From CAJWKT01 sp964465375 (GTDB lineage: Bacteria; Pseudomonadota; Gammaproteobacteria; Steroidobacterales; Rariloculaceae): a stretch of DNA of 14,861 nt. A model generated the notes under the pieces. The model ran no database searches. It was not told the DNA's origin and saw only the letters and a program-made list of their open reading frames with translations. The stretch's first letter is position 1. Every line of letters begins with the position of its first letter. This document shows positions 6,322 through 13,677 of the stretch, piece by piece. The translations under genes were made by a program, and so were the position numbers. Location: the NCBI GenBank assembly GCA_964465375.1, contig CAYXIJ010000037.1, positions 1 to 14,861 of the forward strand, read 5' to 3'.

Positions 6322-7356
6322 ATGCCAGCTAACCTCAGCCCAGAATACAAAAAAGCCGAACAGGCCTTCCGAGAAGCAAAAGAGGACGGAGAACGTCTAG
6401 TTTGCCTTAAAGAGATGCTGCGCACTATTCCTAAACACAAAGGGACAGAACATCTACAAAGGGATATTAAGAGCCGGATCAAGCAGCTCGCAGAACAACT
6501 CACAGGCCCGAAGAAGGGAGCAGCGCGATCAGGGCCAGCGCACACGGTCCGCCCGGAAGGAGCGGCCCAACTGGCCATAATTGGTCCACCAAATTCTGGT
6601 AAATCGAGTTTACATAGGCATTTAACAGGGTCGCGAGCCGAAATAGGCTCCCATGGCCACACTACCCAAAAACCCATGCCTGGCATGCTCGCGTTTGAAG
6701 ATATTCAGTTTCAGCTAATTGATCTTCCGCCAATTGCGGCCGACTACATGGAAGGTTGGTTCGTAAATGCGCTGCAACCTGCACAAGGGGCACTGCTTGT
6801 GGTGGACATATCTGACCCAGCATGTACAGAGCACGTGGGTATGATATGCAGGCGGCTAGAGGAGAAGAAAATTGCCTTGACAGAGCACTGGCCAGGGCTA
6901 GATCTGGATGAGCGAGTTCCCATTGATACAAATTCGGACATTTCGGATCCATTTCGGATCTATCTTCCGACCCTACTTGTGGCTAACAAGATAGATCTAG
7001 ATCAGGGCGCCGAAGATGAAAATTTGCTTAGAGAATTTTTAGGCAATCGTTTTCCCCTTCTTGCTGCCTCAAGCAAAAGCGGTGCAGGGCTAAATGAGAT
7101 TGGGCCATTACTGTTTCGGGGGCTTGAAATTGTTCGTGTCTACACCAAGACACCAGGAAAAGTCCCTGAGATGGACAGGCCATTTACTGTGAAGCGCGGC
7201 TCGACAGTACTTGATGTAGCGCGTCTAGTGCACAAGGACATAGCAGGCTCGTTGAGGTATGCGCGTGCATGGGGCAAGAGCGTCTTTGACGGGCAGCAGG
7301 TAGGGCCAGAACATCCCTTAGTAGATGGAGATGTGGTTGAGCTTCACATGCGATAA
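6322..7356 (+). CDS. DRG/Rbg1-like GTPase with TGS domain
   Basis: Cytosolic Obg-superfamily GTPase, probably ribosome-associated. It has 344 residues from the ATG at 6322. The frame extends upstream to 6196, but the N-terminus MPANLSPEYKKAEQ fits the family start and the extra 42 residues would run into lpxA. A charged helical segment (1-60), which also carries IPKHKGTEHL, comes first. The G domain has G1 GPPNSGKS (88-95), the switch I threonines in GHTTQKP, G3 DLPP (134-137, in place of DxxG, usual in this branch), G4 NKID (222-225) and a G5-like SSKSG (250-254). The C-terminal TGS domain (about 286-344) runs FTVKRGSTVLDVA...VDGDVVELH. DRG proteins are best known from archaea and eukaryotes; bacterial members are scattered. 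No strong Shine-Dalgarno is seen. It ends 7 bases from the convergent pyrD. Confidence 0.85.
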   Translation: MPANLSPEYKKAEQAFREAKEDGERLVCLKEMLRTIPKHKGTEHLQRDIKSRIKQLAEQLTGPKKGAARSGPAHTVRPEGAAQLAIIGPPNSGKSSLHRHLTGSRAEIGSHGHTTQKPMPGMLAFEDIQFQLIDLPPIAADYMEGWFVNALQPAQGALLVVDISDPACTEHVGMICRRLEEKKIALTEHWPGLDLDERVPIDTNSDISDPFRIYLPTLLVANKIDLDQGAEDENLLREFLGNRFPLLAASSKSGAGLNEIGPLLFRGLEIVRVYTKTPGKVPEMDRPFTVKRGSTVLDVARLVHKDIAGSLRYARAWGKSVFDGQQVGPEHPLVDGDVVELHMR

Positions 7357-7363
7357 GCTTGTG

Positions 7364-8320
7364 TCAGCCGCTTAGTTGCAAATCATCTTTTCTGTCAGTA
7401 TCCAGCGTTCCTATTAACTGTTCTATGTTTTTTATGCGATGTTTCTCAAGGTAGGCAGAAATTCCAGTATTTATTTTTTGTGCAGCCGTAGGATCCCAAA
7501 ATAGGGCCGTGCCCAAACCCACCGTTGTAGCACCCGCAATTAGAAATTCAATGGCATCGTGGGCCGTTTCTATTCCTCCCTGCCCAATAATCGGTATTCC
7601 TAGAGGCCCGGCTACCTGATAAACCTGATGTACTTTAAGTAACGCAATGGGACGGATCGCAGGTCCAGACAGCCCTCCCTGAACATTTCCAATAATGGGC
7701 TGCCTGGTATCGACCTCTATAGCCATACCCATGATGGTGTTGATCACGGACAGGCCGTCACTGCCAGATTCGATGCAGGCGCGCGCATTAGCAGCGATGT
7801 CTGTCTGATTAGGAGACAACTTTGTGATTAGTGGTTTTTTTGTCGCTTTTCGGCAGGCATCAACAACTCGGGCTGACATCTTTGGATCATTTCCAAACGC
7901 GACGCCGCCTTCCCTTACATTAGGACACGAAATATTAATTTCCATAGCGTCAATGGGCGAATCATCGAAATGTTGGGTTACCTCAGCATACTCAGCAACG
8001 GTAGACCCACAGATGTTGGCAATGAATCGCGTTTCAGAGAAATCCAACTGAGGTAAAATTTCTTGGACAACAACTTTCACGCCAGGATTTTGTAGGCCAA
8101 TCGCATTAAGCATGCCAGCCGGTGTTTCCCAAACCCGATGGGGAGGATTGCCCAAGCGCGGATTTAATGTAGTGCCTTTCAGCACAACAGCGCCGACCTC
8201 TCGGTTGGAGAAGCCCTCGATTCGAGTATATTCCTCTCCAAAGCCCACGCAGCCTGATAGAAGCACGATGGGCGAGTTAAGGCTGAGGTCGCAGAAGTCG
8301 AGTTTTAGAGAATTATCCAT
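7364..8320 (-). CDS. pyrD: Dihydroorotate dehydrogenase, class 1B-like catalytic subunit
   Basis: Oxidises dihydroorotate to orotate in pyrimidine synthesis. The FMN barrel of 318 residues has KGTT (48-51), NAIGLQNPG (72-80), INISCPN (129-134-region; Cys132 as the class 1 active-site base), KLSPN (167-171), and the FMN-phosphate loops GQGGI and GLGTA. The class 1 Cys and the absence of an N-terminal membrane helix separate it from quinone-linked class 2 PyrD, which uses Ser and is usual in gammaproteobacteria. Class 1B enzymes normally need the iron-sulfur flavin subunit PyrK, and no pyrK is nearby. The frame is open to 8458, overlapping trmL. I choose ATG 8320 because the family motif starts just after it and a TATAAT lies at 8354-8359. 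ATG 8338 (AGGA close upstream) is an alternative. A related flavin dehydrogenase (dihydropyrimidine type) is less likely. Confidence 0.88.
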   Translation of the reverse strand: MDNSLKLDFCDLSLNSPIVLLSGCVGFGEEYTRIEGFSNREVGAVVLKGTTLNPRLGNPPHRVWETPAGMLNAIGLQNPGVKVVVQEILPQLDFSETRFIANICGSTVAEYAEVTQHFDDSPIDAMEINISCPNVREGGVAFGNDPKMSARVVDACRKATKKPLITKLSPNQTDIAANARACIESGSDGLSVINTIMGMAIEVDTRQPIIGNVQGGLSGPAIRPIALLKVHQVYQVAGPLGIPIIGQGGIETAHDAIEFLIAGATTVGLGTALFWDPTAAQKINTGISAYLEKHRIKNIEQLIGTLDTDRKDDLQLSG

Positions 8321-8353
8321 GTTTTTTGCAAGACCCGGCATTATCCTGAGCCA

Positions 8354-8359
8354 ATTATA
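8354..8359 (-). promoter_or_regulatory. Candidate -10 box for pyrD
   Basis: A perfect TATAAT on the minus strand, about 34 bases before the chosen pyrD start. No good -35 element is visible at 16-18 bases. If used, it excludes the longer upstream starts at 8377 and 8458. Confidence 0.4.
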
Positions 8360-8387
8360 AGGCGGATTAACTGTCATACTCCTAGAT

Positions 8388-8861
8388 GTGTTCCATCTAA
8401 TTTTATATGAGCCTGAAATTCCTCCCAACACTGGGAGCGTAATCCGGCTTTGCGCCAATGTAGGTGCGACGCTACATCTTATTCACCCCCTAGGATTTCA
8501 GATGGATGAAGCAAGCCTTAGGCGCGCTGGGCTCGACTACCATGAACTAACGAATGTGTTAGAACACAAAACGCTTACAGCGTGTGTTGCACATATTAAG
8601 CCTCAGCGGATTTACGCACTGAGCACAAAAGGAACCGGTTCACTTTTTCAGTCAAATTTTCTTACAGGAGACGCTTTTGTATTGGGCCCCGAAACACGGG
8701 GATTACCGAAAAAAGTTTTGGCATTGTTTCCGGAGTCGGCGATTCTCCGCATACCGATGAGACCTGGAAACCGAAGCCTCAACGTGTCAAATTGTGCCGC
8801 AGTGGTACTTTATGAGGCGTGGCGACAGGGAGAGTTCAAAGGGGACCGCTCGATTTCCTAG
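8388..8861 (+). CDS. trmL: tRNA (cytidine/uridine-34-2'-O)-methyltransferase TrmL
   Basis: SPOUT-family methyltransferase that 2'-O-methylates the wobble base of leucine tRNAs using S-adenosylmethionine. It has 157 residues, equal to E. coli TrmL. The N-terminal LYEPEIPPNTG..IRLCAN binds RNA. The C-terminal trefoil knot carries GPETRGLP and IPMRPGNRSLNVSNCAAVVLYEAW, all diagnostic. Translation starts at GTG 8388, since the family begins right at this point. No Shine-Dalgarno is present, and the only -10-like element (TGTCATACT, 8372-8380) ends 7 bases before the start, so the mRNA may be nearly leaderless. It is divergent from pyrD and convergent with gpsA (9-base gap). A homologue lies near secB/grx/rhodanese in other gammaproteobacteria. 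Confidence 0.95.
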   Translation: MFHLILYEPEIPPNTGSVIRLCANVGATLHLIHPLGFQMDEASLRRAGLDYHELTNVLEHKTLTACVAHIKPQRIYALSTKGTGSLFQSNFLTGDAFVLGPETRGLPKKVLALFPESAILRIPMRPGNRSLNVSNCAAVVLYEAWRQGEFKGDRSIS

Positions 8862-8870
8862 TGGCCCGGA

Positions 8871-9884
8871 CTACTCTTTCGCCATTGGGCGGCGCATCAG
8901 GTTAGTAACTGCCTTCTCCGGACTCACTCCTTCGTATATGACCCTGTAAATTTGTTCTATGATAGGCATATCAATTTCTTGTCGTGCTGCGACTAGATGG
9001 GCTGACTTTGCGGCATAGTAACCTTCCACGACCTGCCCGCTCTCGCTTAGTGCTTTTTCAGCCGTGATTCCTCGAGCAAGCGCAAGGCCGAATCGACGAT
9101 TTCGTGATTGATCGTCGGTGCACGTCAGCACGAGGTCGCCTGCGCCAGAAAGGCCCATGAAGGTATCCTTTTGGGCGCCCAAAGAGACTCCCAGACGTAT
9201 CATTTCAATAAGGCCTCGCGTAATCAGTAAGGCGCGGGCGTTGGCTCCGAAGCCAAGTCCGTCCGAGATTCCAGCGCCAATGGCTAAAACATTTTTGGTT
9301 CCACCCCCAACCTCAACTCCGACCATGTCGGTGGATGGGTATGCGCGAAAAGTATCAGTAGCAATCAATTTTGCTAAGCGCAATGCATAAGCTTCATCTT
9401 TTGAGGCGATCGTTACAGCGCTGGGTAATTGCGCTCCGACCTCAGCAGCAAATGTCGGACCAGAAAGTACCGCTGTAAGAGCCTGTGTCGACATAACTTG
9501 CTCAGCTACTTGGTGTGGTAGTAGCCCTGTCTCAGGTTCTAGTCCTTTAGTGGCCCATACAAGGGATTTCACTGGTATCTGGGATGCATAAAGACGCTCT
9601 AAGGTTTCTCGGAACGCATGGCTTGGGACCGCAACGAGTACGTCTTCAGAGTCAGTAACCGCGTCTCCGAGCTCGGTGGTGACACTAAGTGTTTCAGGAA
9701 AATCTACGCCCGGTAGATACGTTGTGTTAGAGCGTTGTTGGGACATTTTCTTAATCTCATGCGTTTCTATGCCCCACATCACTGTGTCTCTACCCGCGCG
9801 AGCAAGCTGAATGGCTAGGGCGGTTCCCCAAGAGCCAGAGCCAAGCACCGCGATTCGGCTTTTGGTATTAATGAGGTTCCCCAA
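8871..9884 (-). CDS. gpsA: Glycerol-3-phosphate dehydrogenase [NAD(P)+]
   Basis: Reduces dihydroxyacetone phosphate to sn-glycerol 3-phosphate, the backbone of membrane phospholipids; cytosolic. It has 337 residues (family about 335-340). The Rossmann motif GSGSWG is at 15-20, followed by SGPTFAAEV, the catalytic-lysine region EVGGGTKNVLAIGAGI, and the C-terminal helical domain with GLSGAGDLVLTC and RNRRFG. The start is TTG at 9882-9884: no ATG lies between there and the Rossmann loop, and AGGT sits 4 bases upstream. It overlaps the end of secB by 17 bases. It is last in the operon rhodanese-grxC-secB-gpsA, the same order as in enterics. Confidence 0.97.
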   Translation of the reverse strand: MGNLINTKSRIAVLGSGSWGTALAIQLARAGRDTVMWGIETHEIKKMSQQRSNTTYLPGVDFPETLSVTTELGDAVTDSEDVLVAVPSHAFRETLERLYASQIPVKSLVWATKGLEPETGLLPHQVAEQVMSTQALTAVLSGPTFAAEVGAQLPSAVTIASKDEAYALRLAKLIATDTFRAYPSTDMVGVEVGGGTKNVLAIGAGISDGLGFGANARALLITRGLIEMIRLGVSLGAQKDTFMGLSGAGDLVLTCTDDQSRNRRFGLALARGITAEKALSESGQVVEGYYAAKSAHLVAARQEIDMPIIEQIYRVIYEGVSPEKAVTNLMRRPMAKE

Positions 9885-10380
9885 ACGTACCTGCTAATGA
9901 TTGCCCACCCACATTGCTGTCATCAGAGGTTTGCTGTTTTAAGGCTTGGGCGTATAGGGCATCGAAGTTGATCGGTTGGAGCAGGAGCTGTGGAAATCCG
10001 CCCTTAGATACCATGGTAGCTACAGCCTCGCGCGCGAAGGGATAAAGGGCCCCGGGGCAATAGCTCCCCACCAAAGTACGACATTCGTCAGTTTTGTAGC
10101 CTTGAATCAAGAAGATCCCAGCTTGCTGTAATTCTATTAAAAACAACGTCTGATCCTTGTCTTTTGCCTCAACTGTCAGAGTTAAGACAACCTCATGCAA
10201 GTCAGGGGCGACTTCCTTTGCGCTGGACTTAATGTTGAGTTGGGTTTGGGGTGCTATGGTTTTTGAAAAAATATCTGGGGTGAGGGGAGACTCAAAAGAG
10301 ATATCTTTGACATATATCTTTTGCAACACAAGTTGCTTGCCTGTGTTCTCATGAGGCGTGTTTGGAGGTTTAATCGTCAT
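9868..10380 (-). CDS. secB: Protein-export chaperone SecB
   Basis: Cytosolic tetrameric chaperone that holds unfolded secretory proteins and passes them to SecA. Recognised from IYVKDISFESP near the N-terminus, the QQAGIF beta strand, YCPGALYPFARE and GGFPQLLLQPINFDALYAQ. From ATG 10380 it has 170 residues; in-frame ATGs at 10395 and 10416 give 175 and 182. None has a clear ribosome site, and all overlap the end of grxC (by 11 bases for 10380), so translation is probably coupled. The C-terminal tail after about residue 143 is longer and Gly/Ser/Asp-rich, as is common in SecB. SecB is largely limited to proteobacteria, which supports the host assignment. Confidence 0.95.
   Translation of the reverse strand: MTIKPPNTPHENTGKQLVLQKIYVKDISFESPLTPDIFSKTIAPQTQLNIKSSAKEVAPDLHEVVLTLTVEAKDKDQTLFLIELQQAGIFLIQGYKTDECRTLVGSYCPGALYPFAREAVATMVSKGGFPQLLLQPINFDALYAQALKQQTSDDSNVGGQSLAGTFGEPH
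9889..9892 (-). promoter_or_regulatory. Shine-Dalgarno of gpsA
   Basis: AGGT on the minus strand, 4 bases before a TTG codon. It lies inside the secB coding sequence and decides the unusual TTG start. Confidence 0.55.
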
Positions 10381-10690
10381 ATGGTTGCTTTTCATGGCTT
10401 GGAGGGTGTGTGCCACAAGCCGCTAAAAGGCTATCTAGTTCACCACTTCTATCCAGTTCCCTTAAGTCTTCAAAGCCACCGATATGTCGCTCGCCTATAA
10501 AAACTTGGGGCACTGTCCGTTTTGCGCTGCGGTCAATCATTTCTTGACGGAGCGCTGAGTCTAAAAAAACGTTAATTTCTGTGAAGTCCGCACCCTTAGT
10601 TCGTAAAAGACTTTTCGCAGCCACGCAATAACCACAATTTAAGGACGTGTAGATCACGATGTCTTCAGTACTTTTCTTGGGTGCATTCAT
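10370..10690 (-). CDS. grxC: Glutaredoxin 3 (GrxC), CGYC active site
   Basis: Glutathione-dependent thiol-disulfide oxidoreductase in the cytoplasm. It has 106 residues, against about 85 for typical GrxC. The dithiol active site is CGYC (Cys19, Cys22), where most GrxC have CPYC. The cis-Pro TVPQVFI and the glutathione-binding GGFEDL follow. About 18 extra C-terminal residues, ending PSHEKQPYDD, overlap secB and are probably unstructured. It starts with the ATG of an ATGA overlap with the rhodanese gene. The rhodanese-grxC-secB order is conserved in gammaproteobacteria. Confidence 0.95.
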   Translation of the reverse strand: MNAPKKSTEDIVIYTSLNCGYCVAAKSLLRTKGADFTEINVFLDSALRQEMIDRSAKRTVPQVFIGERHIGGFEDLRELDRSGELDSLLAACGTHPPSHEKQPYDD

Positions 10691-11097
10691 TTTACGAGAG
10701 GGTAATTTTCTCCTTGCCAGCCTCTGATCCCATCTTTAAGGCTAAAAACTTTCTCACAGCCTGTTTTACGCAGAAGATGCACGGCCTTGCCAGAGGTTAC
10801 CCCAGTATCACAGACCGTTAAAAGTACCTTCTTTTTGTGTTTGAGCAGCTTGTCTGGAAGCCCCGCCATCGGAATGTTTCGAGCATTAACGATATGCCCA
10901 GCCTCATAAGCATCAGCGTTCCTTACGTCAACAATTATTGCGCCTTTATTGATTAATTTTACCGCATCAGTTGCAGAGACCTGTGTAATTCCCTGGGCTT
11001 TCAGCCTCAATTCATAGAACATTACGGCGCCCCAGGTTCCAAACAGGCCGAGAATGAGGTAGGGATGATTTCCAGCGAATTCGGCCAATTGGCCCAT
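10687..11097 (-). CDS. Membrane-anchored rhodanese-like protein (YibN type)
   Basis: Single-domain rhodanese of 136 residues behind one N-terminal membrane segment (about 11-30), as in YibN of enterics. The domain (about 38-135) has IIVDVRNADAYEAGHI and the active-site loop CDTGVTSG with Cys96, so persulfide or sulfurtransfer chemistry is possible. The C-terminal DGIRGWQGENYP is typical. The physiological substrate is unknown. It is first in the four-gene minus-strand operon. No Shine-Dalgarno is obvious, but an extended -10 promoter lies at 11129-11137. Confidence 0.93.
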   Translation of the reverse strand: MGQLAEFAGNHPYLILGLFGTWGAVMFYELRLKAQGITQVSATDAVKLINKGAIIVDVRNADAYEAGHIVNARNIPMAGLPDKLLKHKKKVLLTVCDTGVTSGKAVHLLRKTGCEKVFSLKDGIRGWQGENYPLVK

Positions 11098-11128
11098 AGT
11101 GATGATATTGTTTTAGTTGCGGCGCGGC

Positions 11129-11137
11129 ATTATAGCA
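11129..11137 (-). promoter_or_regulatory. Extended -10 promoter for rhodanese-grxC-secB-gpsA
   Basis: The minus strand reads TGCTATAAT, a perfect TATAAT with the TGn extension. The predicted transcript would begin about 25 bases before the rhodanese ATG at 11097. No good -35 is visible, as expected for extended -10 promoters. It lies in the 106-base gap divergent from envC. Confidence 0.6.
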
Positions 11138-11203
11138 GCCAGTCCATTTCCCTCGGTGTACTTAGTGAATAAACTGTTTCTTCGGGGGGTGTTTGTACAC
11201 ACA

Positions 11204-12355
11204 ATGATTCAACGGCTTACCTTAATTTTTTTGATCGGTACACAAGGCTGGGTAGCACTGGTAGCCTGGGGGCAGACTGAAGAAGGGCAGGCGTTGCAGG
11301 GGGTGCTTAGGGAGCTCCAAGAGCTTGAGGACCGCGTTGCACAGCAGGAGGAAGACCGCGAAGAAGGCTATCGACGTTTGCGCTCGGTAGAAATTGAAAT
11401 TTCTAATACATCTAGGCGGCTAAGTGGGTTGCGCGCGCAAAAAGCCACTGCGGCTGCACGAAAGGAGGGCTTGTCCAAGGAAGTTCAAGCAGCCAAGGAT
11501 CGATTAGATCAGGAGCGTGACCAGTTGGCGGAACAGATTCGAGTCACTTACCTGTTAGGACGTCAGGAAAGGCTTAAACTGCTTTTTAGCCAGGAAAGTC
11601 CGTCCAGGCTCGGCCGCATGTTGGTGTATTACGATTATCTCAACACAACCTTTAGTACGCGCGTAAATTCTGTTATCAAAAATGTCGACATTTTGGCTCA
11701 GCTTCTTAGTGATACTGATAAAACAGCTTTAGCCTTACAGGAACTAGAGCAAGCTCAGGAAGGGGAGCTTAAAAGACTTGAGAATGCAAGGGGGGAGCGG
11801 GCACTTATGCTTGCTCGTATGGATGAAGCGATTCGGCGTTCCAGTGGGCAAATTGACCGGCTTCAAGAAGAAGCGCAGCGGCTGAGCGAGTTAGTTAAAG
11901 ACATACAAGATCGCCTAGAGGTTTTTTCTGAAAGCGAAGAGCCTTCCTTTTCGAACACAAAAGGATCCTTGGGTTGGCCCGTAACGGGCTCACTACTACG
12001 GGATTATGGTCAGCCTCGCGCAGGTGGAGATCTAAAATGGAATGGTGTTTTACTACAAGCCCCACTTGGGGCGCCAGTAAGTTCTGTGTACTACGGGCAA
12101 GTGGTATATGCAGACTGGTTGCCTGGACTAGGCTTGTTAGTCATTGTTGATCACGGCGGGGACTACATGAGTCTTTATGGCCATAACGAGACGATTTTAA
12201 CTGAGCTAGGGGCGCGAGTCAGTTCCGGCGAAACAATTGCCCTTACGGGACAGTCGGGGGGGCAAGATCAACCAGCACTCTACTTTGAGATCCGCCAAAA
12301 TGGTGAACCCGTTGATCCTCATTTTTGGATTAAGGCGAGACAGAGTGAACGTTAA
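11204..12355 (+). CDS. envC: Murein hydrolase activator EnvC (degenerate LytM/M23 domain)
   Basis: Periplasmic activator of septal N-acetylmuramoyl-L-alanine amidases in cell separation. It has 383 residues from ATG 11204. An N-terminal signal peptide (MIQRL...VALVAWG-Q, cleavage near 23) precedes a long Glu/Arg/Leu-rich coiled coil (about 27-255) and a C-terminal LytM fold (about 265-383). Zinc ligands of active M23 enzymes are missing: the first H/D motif reads LKWNGVLLQAP and the final HxH region reads LYFEIRQNG. This is the pattern of EnvC rather than a working endopeptidase. The frame is open upstream to 11117, but that extension has no signal-peptide logic and overlaps the divergent promoter; a GTG at 11189 is possible. 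In relatives gpmI lies between the rhodanese gene and envC; it is absent here. Confidence 0.92.
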   Translation: MIQRLTLIFLIGTQGWVALVAWGQTEEGQALQGVLRELQELEDRVAQQEEDREEGYRRLRSVEIEISNTSRRLSGLRAQKATAAARKEGLSKEVQAAKDRLDQERDQLAEQIRVTYLLGRQERLKLLFSQESPSRLGRMLVYYDYLNTTFSTRVNSVIKNVDILAQLLSDTDKTALALQELEQAQEGELKRLENARGERALMLARMDEAIRRSSGQIDRLQEEAQRLSELVKDIQDRLEVFSESEEPSFSNTKGSLGWPVTGSLLRDYGQPRAGGDLKWNGVLLQAPLGAPVSSVYYGQVVYADWLPGLGLLVIVDHGGDYMSLYGHNETILTELGARVSSGETIALTGQSGGQDQPALYFEIRQNGEPVDPHFWIKARQSER

Positions 12356-12447
12356 AGGGAAATCTGTGTGAAGGGGCTCTTAAGTATATGCATTTTTAGC
12401 CTGTGCTAAGGTGGACATATTAGGTAACTGGGCTTTCTAGAAGAAAG

Positions 12448-13677
12448 ATGTTTTCAAATTTAAGAAATATTTTTGGTTTGCTGATAGGCGCGGCTATGGG
12501 GGCAATTATATTTTTTGTAAGCACTTTTTTTTCCCAACACAGGACCTCATTTTCGGAGGATAGATTTGAGGCTATCGAAGAAATGCGGACCGTGACTGAA
12601 GCTATAGAGCGGGTACGCCACGAATTTGTTGACCCCGTCGCAGATGATGTACTTATTGCGGGAGCTATCCGAGGGATACTTTCAGAGCTAGATGAATATT
12701 CACACTATCTTACGGTAGAAGAATATGCAGAAATCCAGCGAAATTCAGCTGGTAGTTATACGGGTGTGGGATTGAATGTTTCTCTCGAAGGCGGTCAAGT
12801 TACAGTGGTTGCGCCACCACTGGAGGGAACTCCAGCACAACGTGCAGGAATTCTCCCGCTCGATGTAGTGCTCTCAGTGGACGGCATGGCTGTAGATGGC
12901 GAGAATTTGGAAGAGACGGTCGAGCGCCTTCGCGGTGTCTCGGGTACGGCTGTAACGATTGACGTGCGCCGCAAGGAAGAGACAGGAACGCTACGTTTCT
13001 CATTGATACGCACCAACATTCAGGCGACAACTGTTTATTCAGAATACTTGGGTGATGGTTATGGCTACATTAAATTGACTGGTTTCTCTGACAGCACCGC
13101 TTCAGAGCTTGAACGCGCAGCTGATCGCCTCATAGAGCTCTCAAAACCAAATTTGCTGGGGGTTGTCTTAGACTTACGTGATAATGTCGGAGGTGTATTT
13201 AGCGCCGCAGTAAAGGTGGCCGATGCCTTTTTAAATGAAGGGCTCATTGTTCGTGGTAATGGACGGGCTAGGGATGGCCGCTTTGAAGAACTTGCAACTC
13301 GAGGAGATATCCTGGGGGGAGCAGCATTGGTTGTATTGGTAAATGGCGGTTCGGCGTCAGCATCCGAGATTGTGGCTGGGGCACTTAAGGACCATAAGCG
13401 CGCGCGCTTAGTAGGGGAAAGAACCTACGGCAAAGGTTCAGTCCAAACCGTTATACCTTTAACTAACGGGCGGGCAATTAAAATCACAACGTCACGGTAC
13501 TTCACTCCGTCAGGGAGCATTATTAATGGTACTGGCATTAAGCCTGACATTTTGGTTTTTGCAGGACCTGTAAGGGCCCGTTACAGTGAAAATAGCAATT
13601 TTGATCTGGTACGCGACGATAATCAGCTGCAAGAGGCCTTGCGTGTCATAGGTTTCAATCTCTCAGGAACCGAATGA
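12448..13677 (+). CDS. ctpA: C-terminal processing serine protease CtpA (S41 family)
   Basis: Periplasmic protease with a PDZ domain; relatives degrade cell-wall hydrolases and mis-assembled envelope proteins. It has 409 residues. An N-terminal membrane segment or uncleaved signal (about 7-28) is followed by an S41 N-terminal helical region, PDZ (about 95-185, GVGLNV...PAQRAGI.P.DVVLSVDG) and a catalytic domain with the Ser304/Lys329 dyad in NGGSASASEI and RTYGKGSVQTV. The oxyanion-loop motif usually DLRxNPGG is DLRDNVGG here. The ribosome site AGAAGAAAG lies directly before ATG. It is 92 bases downstream of envC, with which it commonly pairs in gammaproteobacteria. It overlaps the next gene by ATGA. 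Confidence 0.95.
   Translation: MFSNLRNIFGLLIGAAMGAIIFFVSTFFSQHRTSFSEDRFEAIEEMRTVTEAIERVRHEFVDPVADDVLIAGAIRGILSELDEYSHYLTVEEYAEIQRNSAGSYTGVGLNVSLEGGQVTVVAPPLEGTPAQRAGILPLDVVLSVDGMAVDGENLEETVERLRGVSGTAVTIDVRRKEETGTLRFSLIRTNIQATTVYSEYLGDGYGYIKLTGFSDSTASELERAADRLIELSKPNLLGVVLDLRDNVGGVFSAAVKVADAFLNEGLIVRGNGRARDGRFEELATRGDILGGAALVVLVNGGSASASEIVAGALKDHKRARLVGERTYGKGSVQTVIPLTNGRAIKITTSRYFTPSGSIINGTGIKPDILVFAGPVRARYSENSNFDLVRDDNQLQEALRVIGFNLSGTE

Noticed and set aside
6204..6686. Minus-strand open frame across the GTPase start
   Set aside because: Overlaps conserved GTPase coding; the product is Cys/Ser/Arg-rich with no domain.
12396..12409. TTAGC/GCTAA hairpin between envC and ctpA
   Set aside because: Only a 5-base AT-rich stem with no downstream T-run on the coding strand; not a terminator.
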